A DNA stretch of 64,000 nt from Hathewaya histolytica (lineage in GTDB: Bacteria; Bacillota; Clostridia; Clostridiales; Clostridiaceae): assembly GCF_901482605.1 (NCBI RefSeq), contig NZ_LR590481.1:310001-374000 (forward strand), in the 5' to 3' direction. A program made the translations under genes and the position numbers. A model generated the notes under the pieces. That model was given only the letters and a program-made list of their open reading frames with translations. It searched no databases and was not told the DNA's origin. This document shows positions 24,153 through 33,900 of the stretch, one piece after another (position 1 is the stretch's first letter; each line of letters begins with the position of its first letter).

Positions 24153-25967
24153 ATGAGTAAGCTATATAGACTTAATACTTTAAAATTTTTCTTAGCTTTT
24201 ATTTTGATATTTGCTATTTTTCCTTTAAAGGTTTTGGCAGATGAGAATCAAATAATAATAGAAAATCTTGAGGCTAATTTAAAGATTGAAGAAGATGGTT
24301 CTTATTTTATAAAAGAGAATCTAACCTATAATTTTAAAGGAAAGTTTAATGGTGCATTTAAAGATATTTCATCAAGAGGATTAGGTAGTATAGAGGATTT
24401 AAAGGTGTATATTATAGAAAGTGATAACACCGAAGTAGAACTTACTAGGGATGAAAATGCACAAAATGGTGATAGTTATGTATATTCCATAAAAAAGATG
24501 GATGAAGATATGATAAGAGTAAAGGTATTTATTCCTACTAATAACAAGAAGAGAAGAATTAAGTTTACCTATAAAACTCCATATGGAGCTACGCTATATA
24601 ATGATATAGGGGAGATGTCTATAGGTTTCTGGGATAAAGGGTATGATACAAAATTAAAAAGTATAAAGGGAACAATAACCTTTCCGAAAGACTTTAATAA
24701 GGCGGAAATGAGAGTTTTTCCAAGAGGGAGTAAGAATATAGCATACAACTTTAAAGATAATAATACTATAGAAATACAGGATGAAAAGATTGACGGAAAA
24801 TACGTACAAACTAGAGTTTTATTCCCTAAAAATCTGATAAATAGTAGTAAAAAGGTTGTAGATAAAAATATAAAAGAACATATTATAGCAGAGGAAGAAG
24901 CTTATTTAAAAAATATAGAAAAACAAAAAATAAGAGATGAAAAACTAAAAGTACTGTTTACTAATATAGGAAGAATATGTTTGGGTGGGAGCTTCTTACT
25001 ATTTGTCGTTTTTATTTTAGCAGTTAGAAAGAATAAGAAAGATTTGGATTTAGAGGGTATACCAGATGATATTAGCCCTGCCTTGGTGAGTTATATATTT
25101 CAATTAGTAGATAATTCTAAGAATTTTATTGCAACCATGATTGATTTAAATAGAAAGCAATATTTAAGTATAGAATCTTTTACAAAGGGTGGAAAAGAAA
25201 ATTATAAAATCACTTTAACGGGAAAAATAAAAGAAGGACTCTTAGAACATGAAGCTTATTTTTTAGATATGATAAATAAACTTTCAGACTACACAGGTAT
25301 GTTAAGCATGAGAGAGCTTAGGAATAAAGTTAAGCAACCTAAATATAGTTTTAATGAAGATATAAGAATATGGAATAAAATTATAAAAGAAGAAGTTAGG
25401 GAAAGAAATATATTCGATAAGAGTAAAAAGGGATTAGGGGTTATTTATATAATTATTTCCGTTGTTTTATTTATAACTGCCATTTTACAGATAATATATT
25501 CAGGGCCTATGGGAGTTTTTAATATTTTAAGTAGTATATTTATATTCATTTTAGGAATATCTTTAATGTATATACTAACTCCATATGGATATAGTCAAAA
25601 GGCAAAATGGAAAACAATAAAAAGAGTTTTTTCTAATAAGAATTTTGAAAGTGCCATAAATACTTATCCTATAGATGACTATTTTCCTTATATGGTGTCT
25701 TTAGGAGTTGCCAATACTACACTTTCTAGTTTTAGAAAGTTTGTTGTTAATAATGAAGTTTATTCTGATGATAATTGGCTTATGAATTATTTCCTAATAG
25801 ACCATTTAATTAAACGTAATTCTTTCTTAATCTGGAGTAGAAGTAATTTCAATAATACCTATTTTTATAATTCAGGAAACACTGGAGGTAGTTCTGGAGG
25901 ATATACAGGTGGCTTTTCTGGTGGAAATGGAGGAGCTTCAGGTGGGGGTGGAGCTGGCGGCTTCTAA
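24153..25967 (+). CDS. DUF2207 family membrane protein
   Basis: GAGGAGGGGAGAG precedes ATG 24153, giving 604 residues. A signal peptide or first helix (about 12-30, LAFILIFAIFPLKVLA) is followed by an extracellular beta-rich DUF2207 domain (about 33-240, with ITYNFKG-type strands and IGFWDKG). A transmembrane helix lies near 275-300, a cytoplasmic winged-helix-like region follows, then two helices near 430-485. The tail is rich in glycine and serine (GGSSGGYTGGFSGGNGGASG), a regular feature of this family. Function unknown. Monocistronic. Confidence 0.85.
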   Translation: MSKLYRLNTLKFFLAFILIFAIFPLKVLADENQIIIENLEANLKIEEDGSYFIKENLTYNFKGKFNGAFKDISSRGLGSIEDLKVYIIESDNTEVELTRDENAQNGDSYVYSIKKMDEDMIRVKVFIPTNNKKRRIKFTYKTPYGATLYNDIGEMSIGFWDKGYDTKLKSIKGTITFPKDFNKAEMRVFPRGSKNIAYNFKDNNTIEIQDEKIDGKYVQTRVLFPKNLINSSKKVVDKNIKEHIIAEEEAYLKNIEKQKIRDEKLKVLFTNIGRICLGGSFLLFVVFILAVRKNKKDLDLEGIPDDISPALVSYIFQLVDNSKNFIATMIDLNRKQYLSIESFTKGGKENYKITLTGKIKEGLLEHEAYFLDMINKLSDYTGMLSMRELRNKVKQPKYSFNEDIRIWNKIIKEEVRERNIFDKSKKGLGVIYIIISVVLFITAILQIIYSGPMGVFNILSSIFIFILGISLMYILTPYGYSQKAKWKTIKRVFSNKNFESAINTYPIDDYFPYMVSLGVANTTLSSFRKFVVNNEVYSDDNWLMNYFLIDHLIKRNSFLIWSRSNFNNTYFYNSGNTGGSSGGYTGGFSGGNGGASGGGGAGGF

Positions 25968-26001
25968 TGTATAAAATATAGTTTATATAAAATAAATAAA
26001 G

Positions 26002-26043
26002 AAAAGGGGGATGTCCAAAATGAAATTTTAGACACCCCCTTTT
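26002..26043. terminator. bidirectional terminator between convergent genes
   Basis: AAAAGGGGGATGTC pairs with GACACCCCCTTTT (one bulge), with T tails for both strands. Confidence 0.85.
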
Positions 26044-26058
26044 GATATAAAAATTGTT

Positions 26059-26979
26059 TTATTTAGATTCTATAGACTTTATATAATCTTCATATGATAT
26101 GGAGTTTTTTGTGTCAATGTTTTTAAATTGAACTTTATCACCATGTTCTAGTATATCCGAATCAAGATTTATTATAAAATCATTCTTATCCATTGAAAAG
26201 TTTGTATGAGTTTTATATTTTTTTATAATTTTGTCCTTTTTATCTATATATAAATTAACATTCATATTTTTTATAGTTACTTTACTAGTAATTTCGTTAA
26301 AGGTTTTTTCAAAATTTTTATGCAGTTCTTCACTTATTTTATCCTTTTCAGACTTTGAAAACTTTTTATTGTTTAGGGATTCCATTTCATCAATAACGTT
26401 TTCTATAAATAAGTCTTTTACAGAACCCATATTTATTTCGATAAATTTATCATATAGAATCTTTAGGTCTTCTTGGCTTAAAGATAGTTTTAAGACTTTA
26501 AAGTCACCTTCAGTTTCTAATTTAACATCATTACTTATTCCTTTTTTTCGTATATATGCTTCGAAATTTTTAAAAGATTTATTTACTAAATCGGTGTTAA
26601 GATTAGCTAATTTTACATCTTTGCTAGAAGCATTCTTAGGATAGGAAATAAATTTATCATAACCAGAGAGTTTTATAAAACTATTATTTTTATTAGAATA
26701 TACGGTAAATTTTTCAGAGAAGTCCTTTAAAGCTATACTAAAATCCATAAGAGATTTATCTTCTTTTAGATCACTAGTAATATCAAAATCCATTTTTACA
26801 GAATTCTTATTTGTGTTATCTTTAATTGAAAAGTTATACTTAGATTTACACTTATTGATTTCATTAGTATTTTTAAAAGCTTTTTCTAAAAGTTTTGCAT
26901 CAGATTTTATTAGGTTACATCCTGCCATTAGTGTAGTACATAAAATACCTGCCAGCAGAGATGAAAAAAGTTTTTTCAT
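26059..26979 (-). CDS. lipoprotein of unknown function (DUF6612-like)
   Basis: 306 residues with a lipoprotein signal peptide: MKKLFSSLLAGILCTTLMAG followed by Cys21 in the lipobox LMAGC. The mature part is Lys/Asp-rich with alternating beta strands, resembling LppX/DUF6612-type lipid-binding-like lipoproteins (segments KMDFDITSDLK and IYLD-like repeats such as MNVNLYIDKKDKIIKKY). Expected on the outer face of the membrane. ATG has AGGAGGATATTC upstream. Stand-alone and convergent with the DUF2207 gene. The fold assignment is tentative. Confidence 0.7.
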   Translation of the reverse strand: MKKLFSSLLAGILCTTLMAGCNLIKSDAKLLEKAFKNTNEINKCKSKYNFSIKDNTNKNSVKMDFDITSDLKEDKSLMDFSIALKDFSEKFTVYSNKNNSFIKLSGYDKFISYPKNASSKDVKLANLNTDLVNKSFKNFEAYIRKKGISNDVKLETEGDFKVLKLSLSQEDLKILYDKFIEINMGSVKDLFIENVIDEMESLNNKKFSKSEKDKISEELHKNFEKTFNEITSKVTIKNMNVNLYIDKKDKIIKKYKTHTNFSMDKNDFIINLDSDILEHGDKVQFKNIDTKNSISYEDYIKSIESK

Positions 26980-27286
26980 TTGAATATCCTCCTATTGTGC
27001 TTTTATGCTTTTAATATAACATCATATAAATACTTAGGCAATATTTATTTAAAGATAAGTAGTGTATTTATAACAAAAGAAATATTATGGATAAGGTATT
27101 AAATATTTGATATAATGGAGGTGTTAATTTAAAATAACGGAGTATCTTTGTATTTGATTATGTAGATAATGATAAAGAAAATAGCCTTTAAACCTTAATG
27201 TTTATAATGAATTAGGTTAAGATATTAATACATATAGTAAGGTTATAAAGTTTTAAATATCAGTGATATAGAAGGAATGGTGAAGC
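26980..27286. other. divergent intergenic region of the lipoprotein gene and glnS
   Basis: About 307 nt with AT-rich promoter-like stretches (for example TATAAT at 27111-27116) but no confident -35 element, no T-box leader for glnS and no open frame of note. Confidence 0.5.
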
Positions 27287-28942
27287 ATGGAAAATAAAAA
27301 TAGTTCATCAAATTTTATTAAAAATATAATAAAGGAAGATTTAGCTTCAGGAAAGCATAAGGAAATAATTACACGTTTTCCACCTGAACCAAATGGTTAT
27401 TTACATGTAGGGCATGCTAAATCTATAGTTTTAAATTTTGAACTAGCGAAAGAGTATAGTGGAAGGGCAAATTTACGTTTTGATGATACTAATCCTATAA
27501 AAGAGGATACGGAATATGTAGATGCTATAAAGAAAGATATAGAGTGGCTTGGATATAACTGGAATGAACTTCATTTTGCATCTAACTATTTTGATGAAAT
27601 GTATCAAAGGGCAATTTTATTAATAAAAAAACAAAAAGCATATGTATGTGAACTTACTGCAGAGGAAATAAGAGAATATAGGGGAACTCTTACGGAACCA
27701 GGTAAGGAAAGCCCTTATAGAAATAGAAGTATAGAAGAGAATTTAGACTTATTTGAAAGAATGGCAAAAGGTGAATTTAAGGATGGAGAAAAGGTATTAA
27801 GAGCAAAGATTGATATGAGTTCTTCAAACATAAATATGAGAGATCCTATAATTTATAGAATATCTCATACGAAACACCACAATACAGGAGATAAGTGGTG
27901 TATATATCCAATGTATGATTTTGCTCATCCTCTTGAAGATGCTATAGAGGGAATAACTCATTCACTATGTTCACTTGAGTTTGAAGACCATAGACCACTT
28001 TATGATTGGGTGGTTAGCGAATGTGAAATGGAGAAAGTTCCAAGACAGATTGAATTTGCAAGGTTAAATATAACTAATACTGTAATGAGTAAAAGAAAGC
28101 TTAAATTGTTAGTAGATGAAAAAATCGTGGATGGATGGGATGATCCTCGTATGCCTACTATAGCAGGATTAAGAAGAAAAGGATACACACCAGAATCTAT
28201 AAGAAACTTCTGTAGGGAAATAGGGGTTGCTAAAAGCAATAGTATGGTGGATTCCCAAATGTTAGAACATTTTATAAGAGAAGATTTAAATCCTAAAGCT
28301 CCAAGGACTATGGCAGTTTTAAGACCTCTTAAAGTGATTATAACAAATTATCCAGAAAATGAAACCGAAATGCTTGAACTGGAAAATAATCCAGATGATC
28401 CTTCTATGGGAAAAAGATTAGTTTCATTTTCAAGAGAAATTTATATAGAAAAAGAAGATTTTATGGAAGAACCTCCTAAGAAGTATTTTAGATTATTCCC
28501 TGGAAACGAAGTAAGATTAAAGGGTGCTTATTTTATAAAATGTAACGATTTTATAAAAGATGAAAATGGAGAAGTTATTGAAGTGCACTGTACCTATGAT
28601 CCAGAAACAAAAAGTGGAACAGGATTTACAGGAAGAAAGGTTAAAGGAACAATTCATTGGATAGATGCAAAAGATTCATCATCAGCAGAATTTAGATTAT
28701 ATGAACCATTAATCTTGGATGGAGAGAATCAAAGTGATAACTTCCTTGAGGCTATAAATCCAAATTCCTTAGAAGTGTTAAATGGATATGTAGAAAAGAA
28801 TATAAATAATGCACAAAAGGGAGATAAGTTTCAATTATTTAGACACGGATACTTTAATGTAGACATTAAGGATACAACAGAAGATAAGTTAGTGTTTAAT
28901 AGAATAGTTTCTTTAAAAAGTTCTTTTAAAGTATCTAAGTAA
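27287..28942 (+). CDS. glnS: glutaminyl-tRNA synthetase
   Basis: 551 residues, class I synthetase of full length. HIGH-type motif HVGHAKS (about 41-47) follows the family start [15 protein letters not shown], and [11 protein letters not shown] (about 266-276) is the KMSKS-type loop. RFDDTNP (about 67-73) and the C-terminal anticodon-binding beta barrels (about 340-551, [17 protein letters not shown]) complete the glutaminyl rather than glutamyl type. It charges tRNA-Gln directly. Most Firmicutes instead use GatCAB transamidation, so this is one of the clostridial lineages that carry GlnRS. No neighbouring operon genes. Confidence 0.95.
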   Translation: MENKNSSSNFIKNIIKEDLASGKHKEIITRFPPEPNGYLHVGHAKSIVLNFELAKEYSGRANLRFDDTNPIKEDTEYVDAIKKDIEWLGYNWNELHFASNYFDEMYQRAILLIKKQKAYVCELTAEEIREYRGTLTEPGKESPYRNRSIEENLDLFERMAKGEFKDGEKVLRAKIDMSSSNINMRDPIIYRISHTKHHNTGDKWCIYPMYDFAHPLEDAIEGITHSLCSLEFEDHRPLYDWVVSECEMEKVPRQIEFARLNITNTVMSKRKLKLLVDEKIVDGWDDPRMPTIAGLRRKGYTPESIRNFCREIGVAKSNSMVDSQMLEHFIREDLNPKAPRTMAVLRPLKVIITNYPENETEMLELENNPDDPSMGKRLVSFSREIYIEKEDFMEEPPKKYFRLFPGNEVRLKGAYFIKCNDFIKDENGEVIEVHCTYDPETKSGTGFTGRKVKGTIHWIDAKDSSSAEFRLYEPLILDGENQSDNFLEAINPNSLEVLNGYVEKNINNAQKGDKFQLFRHGYFNVDIKDTTEDKLVFNRIVSLKSSFKVSK

Positions 28943-29246
28943 AAGTATATAACCTTATTATTTATAGGCATTGACTCTTAGTTAAGATTCAATGCCGTAT
29001 TCAATTTAAAAACTAAAGTAAAGTTATGATATTCTCGATATAATAAGAATATAAGTATAGTAAGATTTGTTACAAATTTGTAATACCTATTTCTTATTAA
29101 ATGGAGTAAAATGATAATATATGAAATTGAAGAATAAAAATGTATAAATAGACAGGTATATTTAAAAATATGTAATTTTTTAGTACTATTAATATGTTTA
29201 TACTATTAATTTATATTTTTATTATGTATAGGATGGAGAGGATAAA
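28943..29246. other. intergenic region with a hairpin, no gene
   Basis: GGCATTGA (28967-28974) pairs with TCAATGCC (28989-28996) but no T tract follows, so termination is only possible. A small palindrome TTACAAATTTGTAA lies near 29080. Nothing else recognised. Confidence 0.45.
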
Positions 29247-30257
29247 ATGGGAAGAAGATCTGTAAAGAGAAAAAGATCTGCAAAGAAAAAGGTGTTGTTA
29301 ATTATAACCACAATCATAGCTATTTTTTTTATAGCCGGTGTAGGAACATTCGGGTATTTTTGGAACAAGCTTAATTCTGTAAAGAAGGAACCTATTAAAA
29401 ATGTTGAAATATCAGATGAAGGTAAAGCTTTGGAAAGTAAATATAAGGATGAACATGGAAAGGAAATAATAAATATAGCTTTATTTGGTTTAGATAGCAG
29501 AAGTCTAAACGGGGATGATAGCCCAAGGTCAGACTCAATAATGGTGTTAACCTTAGATAAAGGAAGGAAAAAGATAAAATTATCTTCAATAATAAGAGAT
29601 AGTTATGTAGATATTAAAGGAAGAGGAATGGATAAGATAAATCATGCTTATCATTTTGGAGGACCAGAACTTGCAGTTAGTACTATAAATAAAAACTTTG
29701 GACTAGCAATAAAGGATTTTGCAGCTATTAACTTTTATGGGCTAGGGACGGTTATAGATAATATTGGCGGAGTAGATGTAGATATTACAAGTGAAGAATT
29801 AAAATACATTAACAATTATATAAATGAAATAGCAAGAATAGAAAAAGTTAAACCAACACCAGTTACTAGAACAGGAAAACAAACATTAAATGGACTTCAA
29901 TCGGTAGCTTATTGTAGAATAAGATATACTTCAGGAGGAGATCATAGGAGAGCAGAAAGACAAAGATACATATTATCTGAAATGTTAAAGAAGGTAAAGA
30001 ATGTAGGGCCTACAAAATATCCTGAATTAGTATCAGAATTACTACCTAATGTAAAGACATCTTTGGGCTCAGGTGATATTGTTAAATTGGGACTTGATGT
30101 TATGTCAATGGATATTGGAAATATAGAACAAAAACAATTCCCAGCCAATAGTAGGGGACAAGGAAAGATGATTAAAGGTATTTATTATTTTGTTTGTGAC
30201 TTAGAGGGTACAAAAGGCGATATGCAAAATTATATATATAAAGATATAAGTAAATAA
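29247..30257 (+). CDS. LytR-CpsA-Psr (LCP) family cell-wall glycopolymer transferase
   Basis: 336 residues: a basic cytoplasmic N terminus (GRRSVKRKRSAKKK), one transmembrane helix (about 15-37) and an extracellular LCP domain (about 75-280). Key segments are the Arg/Asp-rich RSDSIMVLTLD (about 93-103), SIIRDSYVDIKGRGMDKINH (about 113-132) and CRIRYTSGGDHRRAERQRYI, which hold the pyrophosphate/magnesium and polyprenyl-phosphate ligands in the family. LCP enzymes attach teichoic acids or capsular polymers to peptidoglycan. ATG follows GGAGAGG. Monocistronic with a perfect terminator. Confidence 0.92.
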   Translation: MGRRSVKRKRSAKKKVLLIITTIIAIFFIAGVGTFGYFWNKLNSVKKEPIKNVEISDEGKALESKYKDEHGKEIINIALFGLDSRSLNGDDSPRSDSIMVLTLDKGRKKIKLSSIIRDSYVDIKGRGMDKINHAYHFGGPELAVSTINKNFGLAIKDFAAINFYGLGTVIDNIGGVDVDITSEELKYINNYINEIARIEKVKPTPVTRTGKQTLNGLQSVAYCRIRYTSGGDHRRAERQRYILSEMLKKVKNVGPTKYPELVSELLPNVKTSLGSGDIVKLGLDVMSMDIGNIEQKQFPANSRGQGKMIKGIYYFVCDLEGTKGDMQNYIYKDISK

Positions 30258-30260
30258 TTA

Positions 30261-30302
30261 AAATAAGAGATACAAAAATACTTTTGTATCTCTTATTTTT
30301 TA
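30261..30302. terminator. perfect symmetric terminator after the LCP gene
   Basis: AAATAAGAGATACAAAA pairs perfectly (17 bp) with TTTTGTATCTCTTATTT, with a T run after it. Confidence 0.9.
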
Positions 30303-30426
30303 TATATTATTGTCTACATATTATAAAAGTTTCTAAGAAAAATAGGACATACATATTTACTACGGGAACAGGAAAACTAAAGGCATATGTAATATAAATT
30401 TATATGTAAATGTTAGGAGGTTTTTT

Positions 30427-31176
30427 ATGGATAATGATGTTAGTGATTTCTTTTTTAGAACCTTTAATGAACTGAGCAATAATAAATTAAACTCAGAAGA
30501 ATTAATTAAACTTATAATAGATTTTGGAAAAGTGAATTTAAGATATATGCAACTCTGGGATAAGGATAATAGTGAAAATGTAGATTTTATTTCTTGGATT
30601 AATAATGATTTACATCTTAAAATTTTTGAGGGAAGTGAAGAGTATGAATTTACGAGGTATGTAACTTTATTGTATAAAGAAGAACTTATGGGGAGTATAG
30701 AGACCGGAAGTTTAAAACACTTTTTGTTGCTCAGGGAGTGTTATAATGAAGGTTTAGAAAGCGAATATTTTACAAAGGTTGTTGAAAAAGCACCAAAGGA
30801 TACAATAATACTGGCATTAGCTTGTGAAAAAGATATATTTAATAAAAGTGAGTTTGAAACTATAGGTAATATACCAAGGCTTTTAAATATAGGAGCATAT
30901 AATGATACTTATGATGTTATAAGGATACTTTTAGCATTATCTAGAATGTTCAAATGTCATGTAAATAAGCTTCCTTTATCCTTAGTATTATCATTGAATG
31001 AAGAACAGGATATGGTTGTGTTATTAACATTAATTTCACTAGGTATAAAAAATATTAGATTAGTAGTAGATTTAGAGGAACTAATGCCAACAAATGTATA
31101 CAAAGTTTTAGTAGATAAGTTTGGAATTAAGAAAATATCTACACCAGAAGAAGATTTAAAAGAAATATTAATATAA
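30427..31176 (+). CDS. hybrid-cluster-protein C-terminal-like protein lacking a conserved cluster cysteine
   Basis: 249 residues. The last ~95 closely follow the C-terminal end of hybrid cluster proteins (Hcp, prismane): NIGAYNDTYDVIRILLALS, NKLPLSLVLSLNEEQDMVVL, LTLISLGIKNIRL, and ending KFGIKKISTPEEDLKEIL. In Hcp the first segment reads GxCNDxYSA and the second SWxEQKA; here the cysteine is Ala and the Trp/Gln-Lys-Ala residues are changed. The N-terminal half has no recognisable cluster motifs, and Hcp is normally about 550 residues. It therefore looks like a shortened metal-free relative. AGGAGG lies upstream and the frame is intact, so it is probably a functional protein of unknown role, not a pseudogene. 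Confidence 0.65.
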   Translation: MDNDVSDFFFRTFNELSNNKLNSEELIKLIIDFGKVNLRYMQLWDKDNSENVDFISWINNDLHLKIFEGSEEYEFTRYVTLLYKEELMGSIETGSLKHFLLLRECYNEGLESEYFTKVVEKAPKDTIILALACEKDIFNKSEFETIGNIPRLLNIGAYNDTYDVIRILLALSRMFKCHVNKLPLSLVLSLNEEQDMVVLLTLISLGIKNIRLVVDLEELMPTNVYKVLVDKFGIKKISTPEEDLKEILI

Positions 31177-31265
31177 AATAATTTAATCTTAAAGTGCAAA
31201 CTATAATTGTGTAAATAATAATAAACTCTTGTAAATTAAATCATAATACAATAAGGAGTGATAAT

Positions 31266-31469
31266 ATGAGTAATTCAAAGAAAAAAGCTATAGCAGTTAA
31301 GAAAATAGGAAATTATACAAAGAATGCTGTAGAAAGCTTTGAAAATAATATTGTAAATCAAACTAACTATTTAGAAAAAGTAAAGAAAGATGAAATGGAA
31401 GATAAATTTAATCAGGAAGAATCTAAGAATAATTACTCTAAAGAGAATAGCTTTATAGATTTACACTAA
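31266..31469 (+). CDS. small hydrophilic hypothetical protein
   Basis: 67 residues, Lys/Asn/Glu-rich (MSNSKKKAIAVKKIGNYTKN, then a charged, probably coiled or disordered rest), without a transmembrane segment. AAGGAGTG ahead of ATG at the right distance supports translation. It stands alone between the Hcp-like gene and the metallopeptidase and is followed by a hairpin. No family recognised. Confidence 0.6.
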   Translation: MSNSKKKAIAVKKIGNYTKNAVESFENNIVNQTNYLEKVKKDEMEDKFNQEESKNNYSKENSFIDLH

Positions 31470-31517
31470 TAATTAATATTAATTTTAAAAATGGTATAAA
31501 TAAAATTAATAGAAAAA

Positions 31518-31558
31518 TATATAATTTAGGAGATTCAGTATTTCTCCTAAGTTATATA
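31518..31558. terminator. hairpin after the small ORF
   Basis: TATATAATTTAGGAGA pairs with TCTCCTAAGTTATATA (16 bp, one G-U) around a short loop. No T tract follows, so it may stabilise RNA instead of terminating. Confidence 0.45.
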
Positions 31559-31632
31559 TTAAACTCTATCTAAATAAAACTTTTGATATTACATTAAGTA
31601 GTAAATAAATTTCAGGTTTTAAAGGAGTTATT

Positions 31633-32346
31633 ATGGAATTTTATTTTGTATATGAGAATGGACAAGCTAAAGTTAAAGTAGATTTTAAAAATAGAAAAAG
31701 TATTAAAATAAGTGTAGAGGATGATAAAACTATAAATGTAATCTCACCTTTATTTTTAGAAGAGGAAAAAGTAAGGGAGGTTATAGAAAATAAAAGAGTG
31801 TGGATAGAGAAACACTTAAGATTTTATAAAGAGAAGTTATCTGGATATATACAAAGAGATTATAAATCAGGGGATAAGTTTTTATATTTTGGGGATGAAT
31901 ATTCCCTGGTTGTGGATAAAAACCCTAAGCTTATTAAAGTTACGTCTGATTATAATGAGAAAAAGCTTTATGTTATATCACCTAGAGTAGATAAGGAGAA
32001 TATAAAAGAGCTACTATATAAATTTTATAGAGAAGAAACTGCAAAAGAGGTTAGAAGAGCTATTAATAAATTTCAGATATACTTTCCTATGAAACCTACG
32101 GAAGTTGTTATAAAAGACCAGAAAAGAAGATGGGGAAGCTGTACATATAAGAACAAAATCTTACTTAATTTTCGATTATCTATGGCTACAAGAGGCGTAT
32201 TAGAGTATGTCGTTTTACATGAAATGTGTCACATGGTACATAAGAATCATTCTAAGGATTTTTGGAATTTAGTACATTATATAATGCCTGATTATAAAGA
32301 GAAATCAATATGGCTTAAGGAAAATGGGGCAAAAATAGAAGTATAA
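31633..32346 (+). CDS. YgjP/M48-like zinc metallopeptidase (DUF45)
   Basis: 237 residues of the YgjP-like metallopeptidase family. The zinc motif is HEMCHMVHKNHSKDFW near residues 197-212 (HExxH plus a downstream His). The family's RWGSCTYKNKILLNFRLSMA segment lies about 20 residues before it. The N-terminal half has beta strands (FRKSIKISVED-like) and the KRVWIEKH helix. Members are cytoplasmic; their substrates are not known. AAAGGAG precedes the start. Monocistronic. Confidence 0.88.
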   Translation: MEFYFVYENGQAKVKVDFKNRKSIKISVEDDKTINVISPLFLEEEKVREVIENKRVWIEKHLRFYKEKLSGYIQRDYKSGDKFLYFGDEYSLVVDKNPKLIKVTSDYNEKKLYVISPRVDKENIKELLYKFYREETAKEVRRAINKFQIYFPMKPTEVVIKDQKRRWGSCTYKNKILLNFRLSMATRGVLEYVVLHEMCHMVHKNHSKDFWNLVHYIMPDYKEKSIWLKENGAKIEV

Positions 32347-32418
32347 AGATTATTTAGTACCCTTTAAAATAAAAAGCATAGTATAATATTGAATGTGAAT
32401 TTTTAGGGGGGAGAAAGT

Positions 32419-33270
32419 ATGTATATTAACATACCACCTAATGTTAATATTGCAGAATCTGATAAAGGTTTAGATGAGATTAATGTTAAATCTAACAATG
32501 TATATTATGAAGACGAGTATACTCGTAGTGAAAAGAATAGTAAGTTTAAGCCACCTAAAACTATAGATGGATATGAAGTTCTAGATTTTAAAAAATCTGA
32601 TGTTACAGGAGATGGATTCCCAGAGTATATTTATTTACTAGGTAAAAGTAGGAATGACTCACCTAATTTTAAAGAAGATATTCATTTGTTTATACAAGAT
32701 GGAAGAACTAAGAGAGTATATTATATAACTATGAAAGATAATGCTGGATACGAGCCAGAACTATTTTTAGGAGACCTTACTGGAGATGGCATAAATGATA
32801 TTTTTGTAAGTATAGGATCAGGTGGTAGTGGCGGTTTCTATTATTATTATATTTTTAGTTATAAAAATGGGGATTTTGTAAAGATTTTTGATCATGAGGA
32901 TTTTAGTAATAGTCAAAAATATAATGTTAACTTTAGAGATTATTATAGGGTAGAAGTAGTTAGTGTTGATGGTAAAGAAAAGTTTATTATAGATATAAGT
33001 CATAGAAGTAGGGAGTATTTAGACCAGTATTATGATAAACTAGGGAAGTTAAAAAAACCAGTCAGTGGTGATGTTACAGGACTTAATGTGTTATTTCCCA
33101 TATACTCTACATTCGGAGTAAAAAATAAATTTGATCTTTTTGCAATTCAAAGAATTATAGGAACTTATAGTGCTGATGGATTAGGATATCTTCAAACATA
33201 TTTATCTTTTGAGGATGGAATATTTAAAAAAGTATGGTCACAAGTTGCTATAAATCAAGTAGGGAAATAG
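32419..33270 (+). CDS. FG-GAP/VCBS-repeat-like protein of unknown function
   Basis: 283 residues with two beta-propeller-type calcium-binding repeats: DVTGDGFPEYIYLLG (about 56-70) and DLTGDGINDIFVSIGSGGSG (about 119-138), followed by aromatic-rich strands (GGFYYYYIFSY). There is no signal peptide or membrane helix, so export is uncertain. GGGGGGAGAAAG precedes ATG. Clostridial genomes carry several such stand-alone proteins; the function is unknown. Confidence 0.65.
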   Translation: MYINIPPNVNIAESDKGLDEINVKSNNVYYEDEYTRSEKNSKFKPPKTIDGYEVLDFKKSDVTGDGFPEYIYLLGKSRNDSPNFKEDIHLFIQDGRTKRVYYITMKDNAGYEPELFLGDLTGDGINDIFVSIGSGGSGGFYYYYIFSYKNGDFVKIFDHEDFSNSQKYNVNFRDYYRVEVVSVDGKEKFIIDISHRSREYLDQYYDKLGKLKKPVSGDVTGLNVLFPIYSTFGVKNKFDLFAIQRIIGTYSADGLGYLQTYLSFEDGIFKKVWSQVAINQVGK

Positions 33271-33316
33271 ATATAAAATTATCACTATAATTTATAATTT
33301 TGTCCTATTGTTAAAA

Positions 33317-33358
33317 AGAGGATTCAACATCAATAAATTTTATCATGTTGAATCCTCT
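33317..33358 (-). terminator. terminator between convergent genes, mainly for folA
   Basis: Perfect 14-bp stem AGAGGATTCAACAT / ATGTTGAATCCTCT. On the minus strand it is followed by TTTTTAAC, so it best serves the thyA-folA transcript. Confidence 0.8.
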
Positions 33359-33398
33359 AATGTTATTACATACTTATAGAATTTTTGATTATATAGTG

Positions 33399-33899
33399 TT
33401 ACTTATCTTCTGTTTTTCGTTTATAAGTTAGGTAGTCATAATCATATGGATTACTTTCATTTTGAAGTCCTTTTTCTGACTCTAGAAGTTCCCATTGGTC
33501 TTCATCATATTCAGGGAAAAATGTGTCACCTTTGAAGTCTTCATAGATTCTAGTTAAATATAGGTTGGAACTATGTGGAATAAATAATTCGTATATAGTT
33601 CCTCCTCCAATGATAAAATGCTCTTCATCATCCTTAATATAGGTATCTAACTCTTCTATATTATTTATTATTTTGACATTTTCATTATCTACCGTATAAT
33701 TTTTATCTCTTGTTAATACTATATGTTCTCTTTCTGGTAATACTCCAGGAAGAGATTCGAAGGTATTTCTACCCATAATAATTTTTTTCCCTTTAGTAAT
33801 TCTTTTAAATCTTTTAAGATCTTCAGGGATGTGCCAGATTAACTTATTGTTTCTCCCAATTACATTATTATTAGCAATAGCAACAATAATAGATAACAT
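33399..33899 (-). CDS. folA: dihydrofolate reductase
   Basis: The frame is open from 33932, but the family start MLSIIVAIANNNVIGRNNKL is at 33899, with GGAGGTT inside the end of thyA as ribosome binding site; 166 residues. DHFR signatures: NNVIGRNNKLIWHIPEDLKR (active-site acid at the PEDLKRF helix), IIMGRNTFESLPG (NADPH site) and FIIGGGTIYELF. It reduces dihydrofolate produced by the adjacent thymidylate synthase. Start and upstream stop are 1 nt apart, so translation is coupled. Confidence 0.95.
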   Translation of the reverse strand: MLSIIVAIANNNVIGRNNKLIWHIPEDLKRFKRITKGKKIIMGRNTFESLPGVLPEREHIVLTRDKNYTVDNENVKIINNIEELDTYIKDDEEHFIIGGGTIYELFIPHSSNLYLTRIYEDFKGDTFFPEYDEDQWELLESEKGLQNESNPYDYDYLTYKRKTEDK

Positions 33900-33900
33900 A

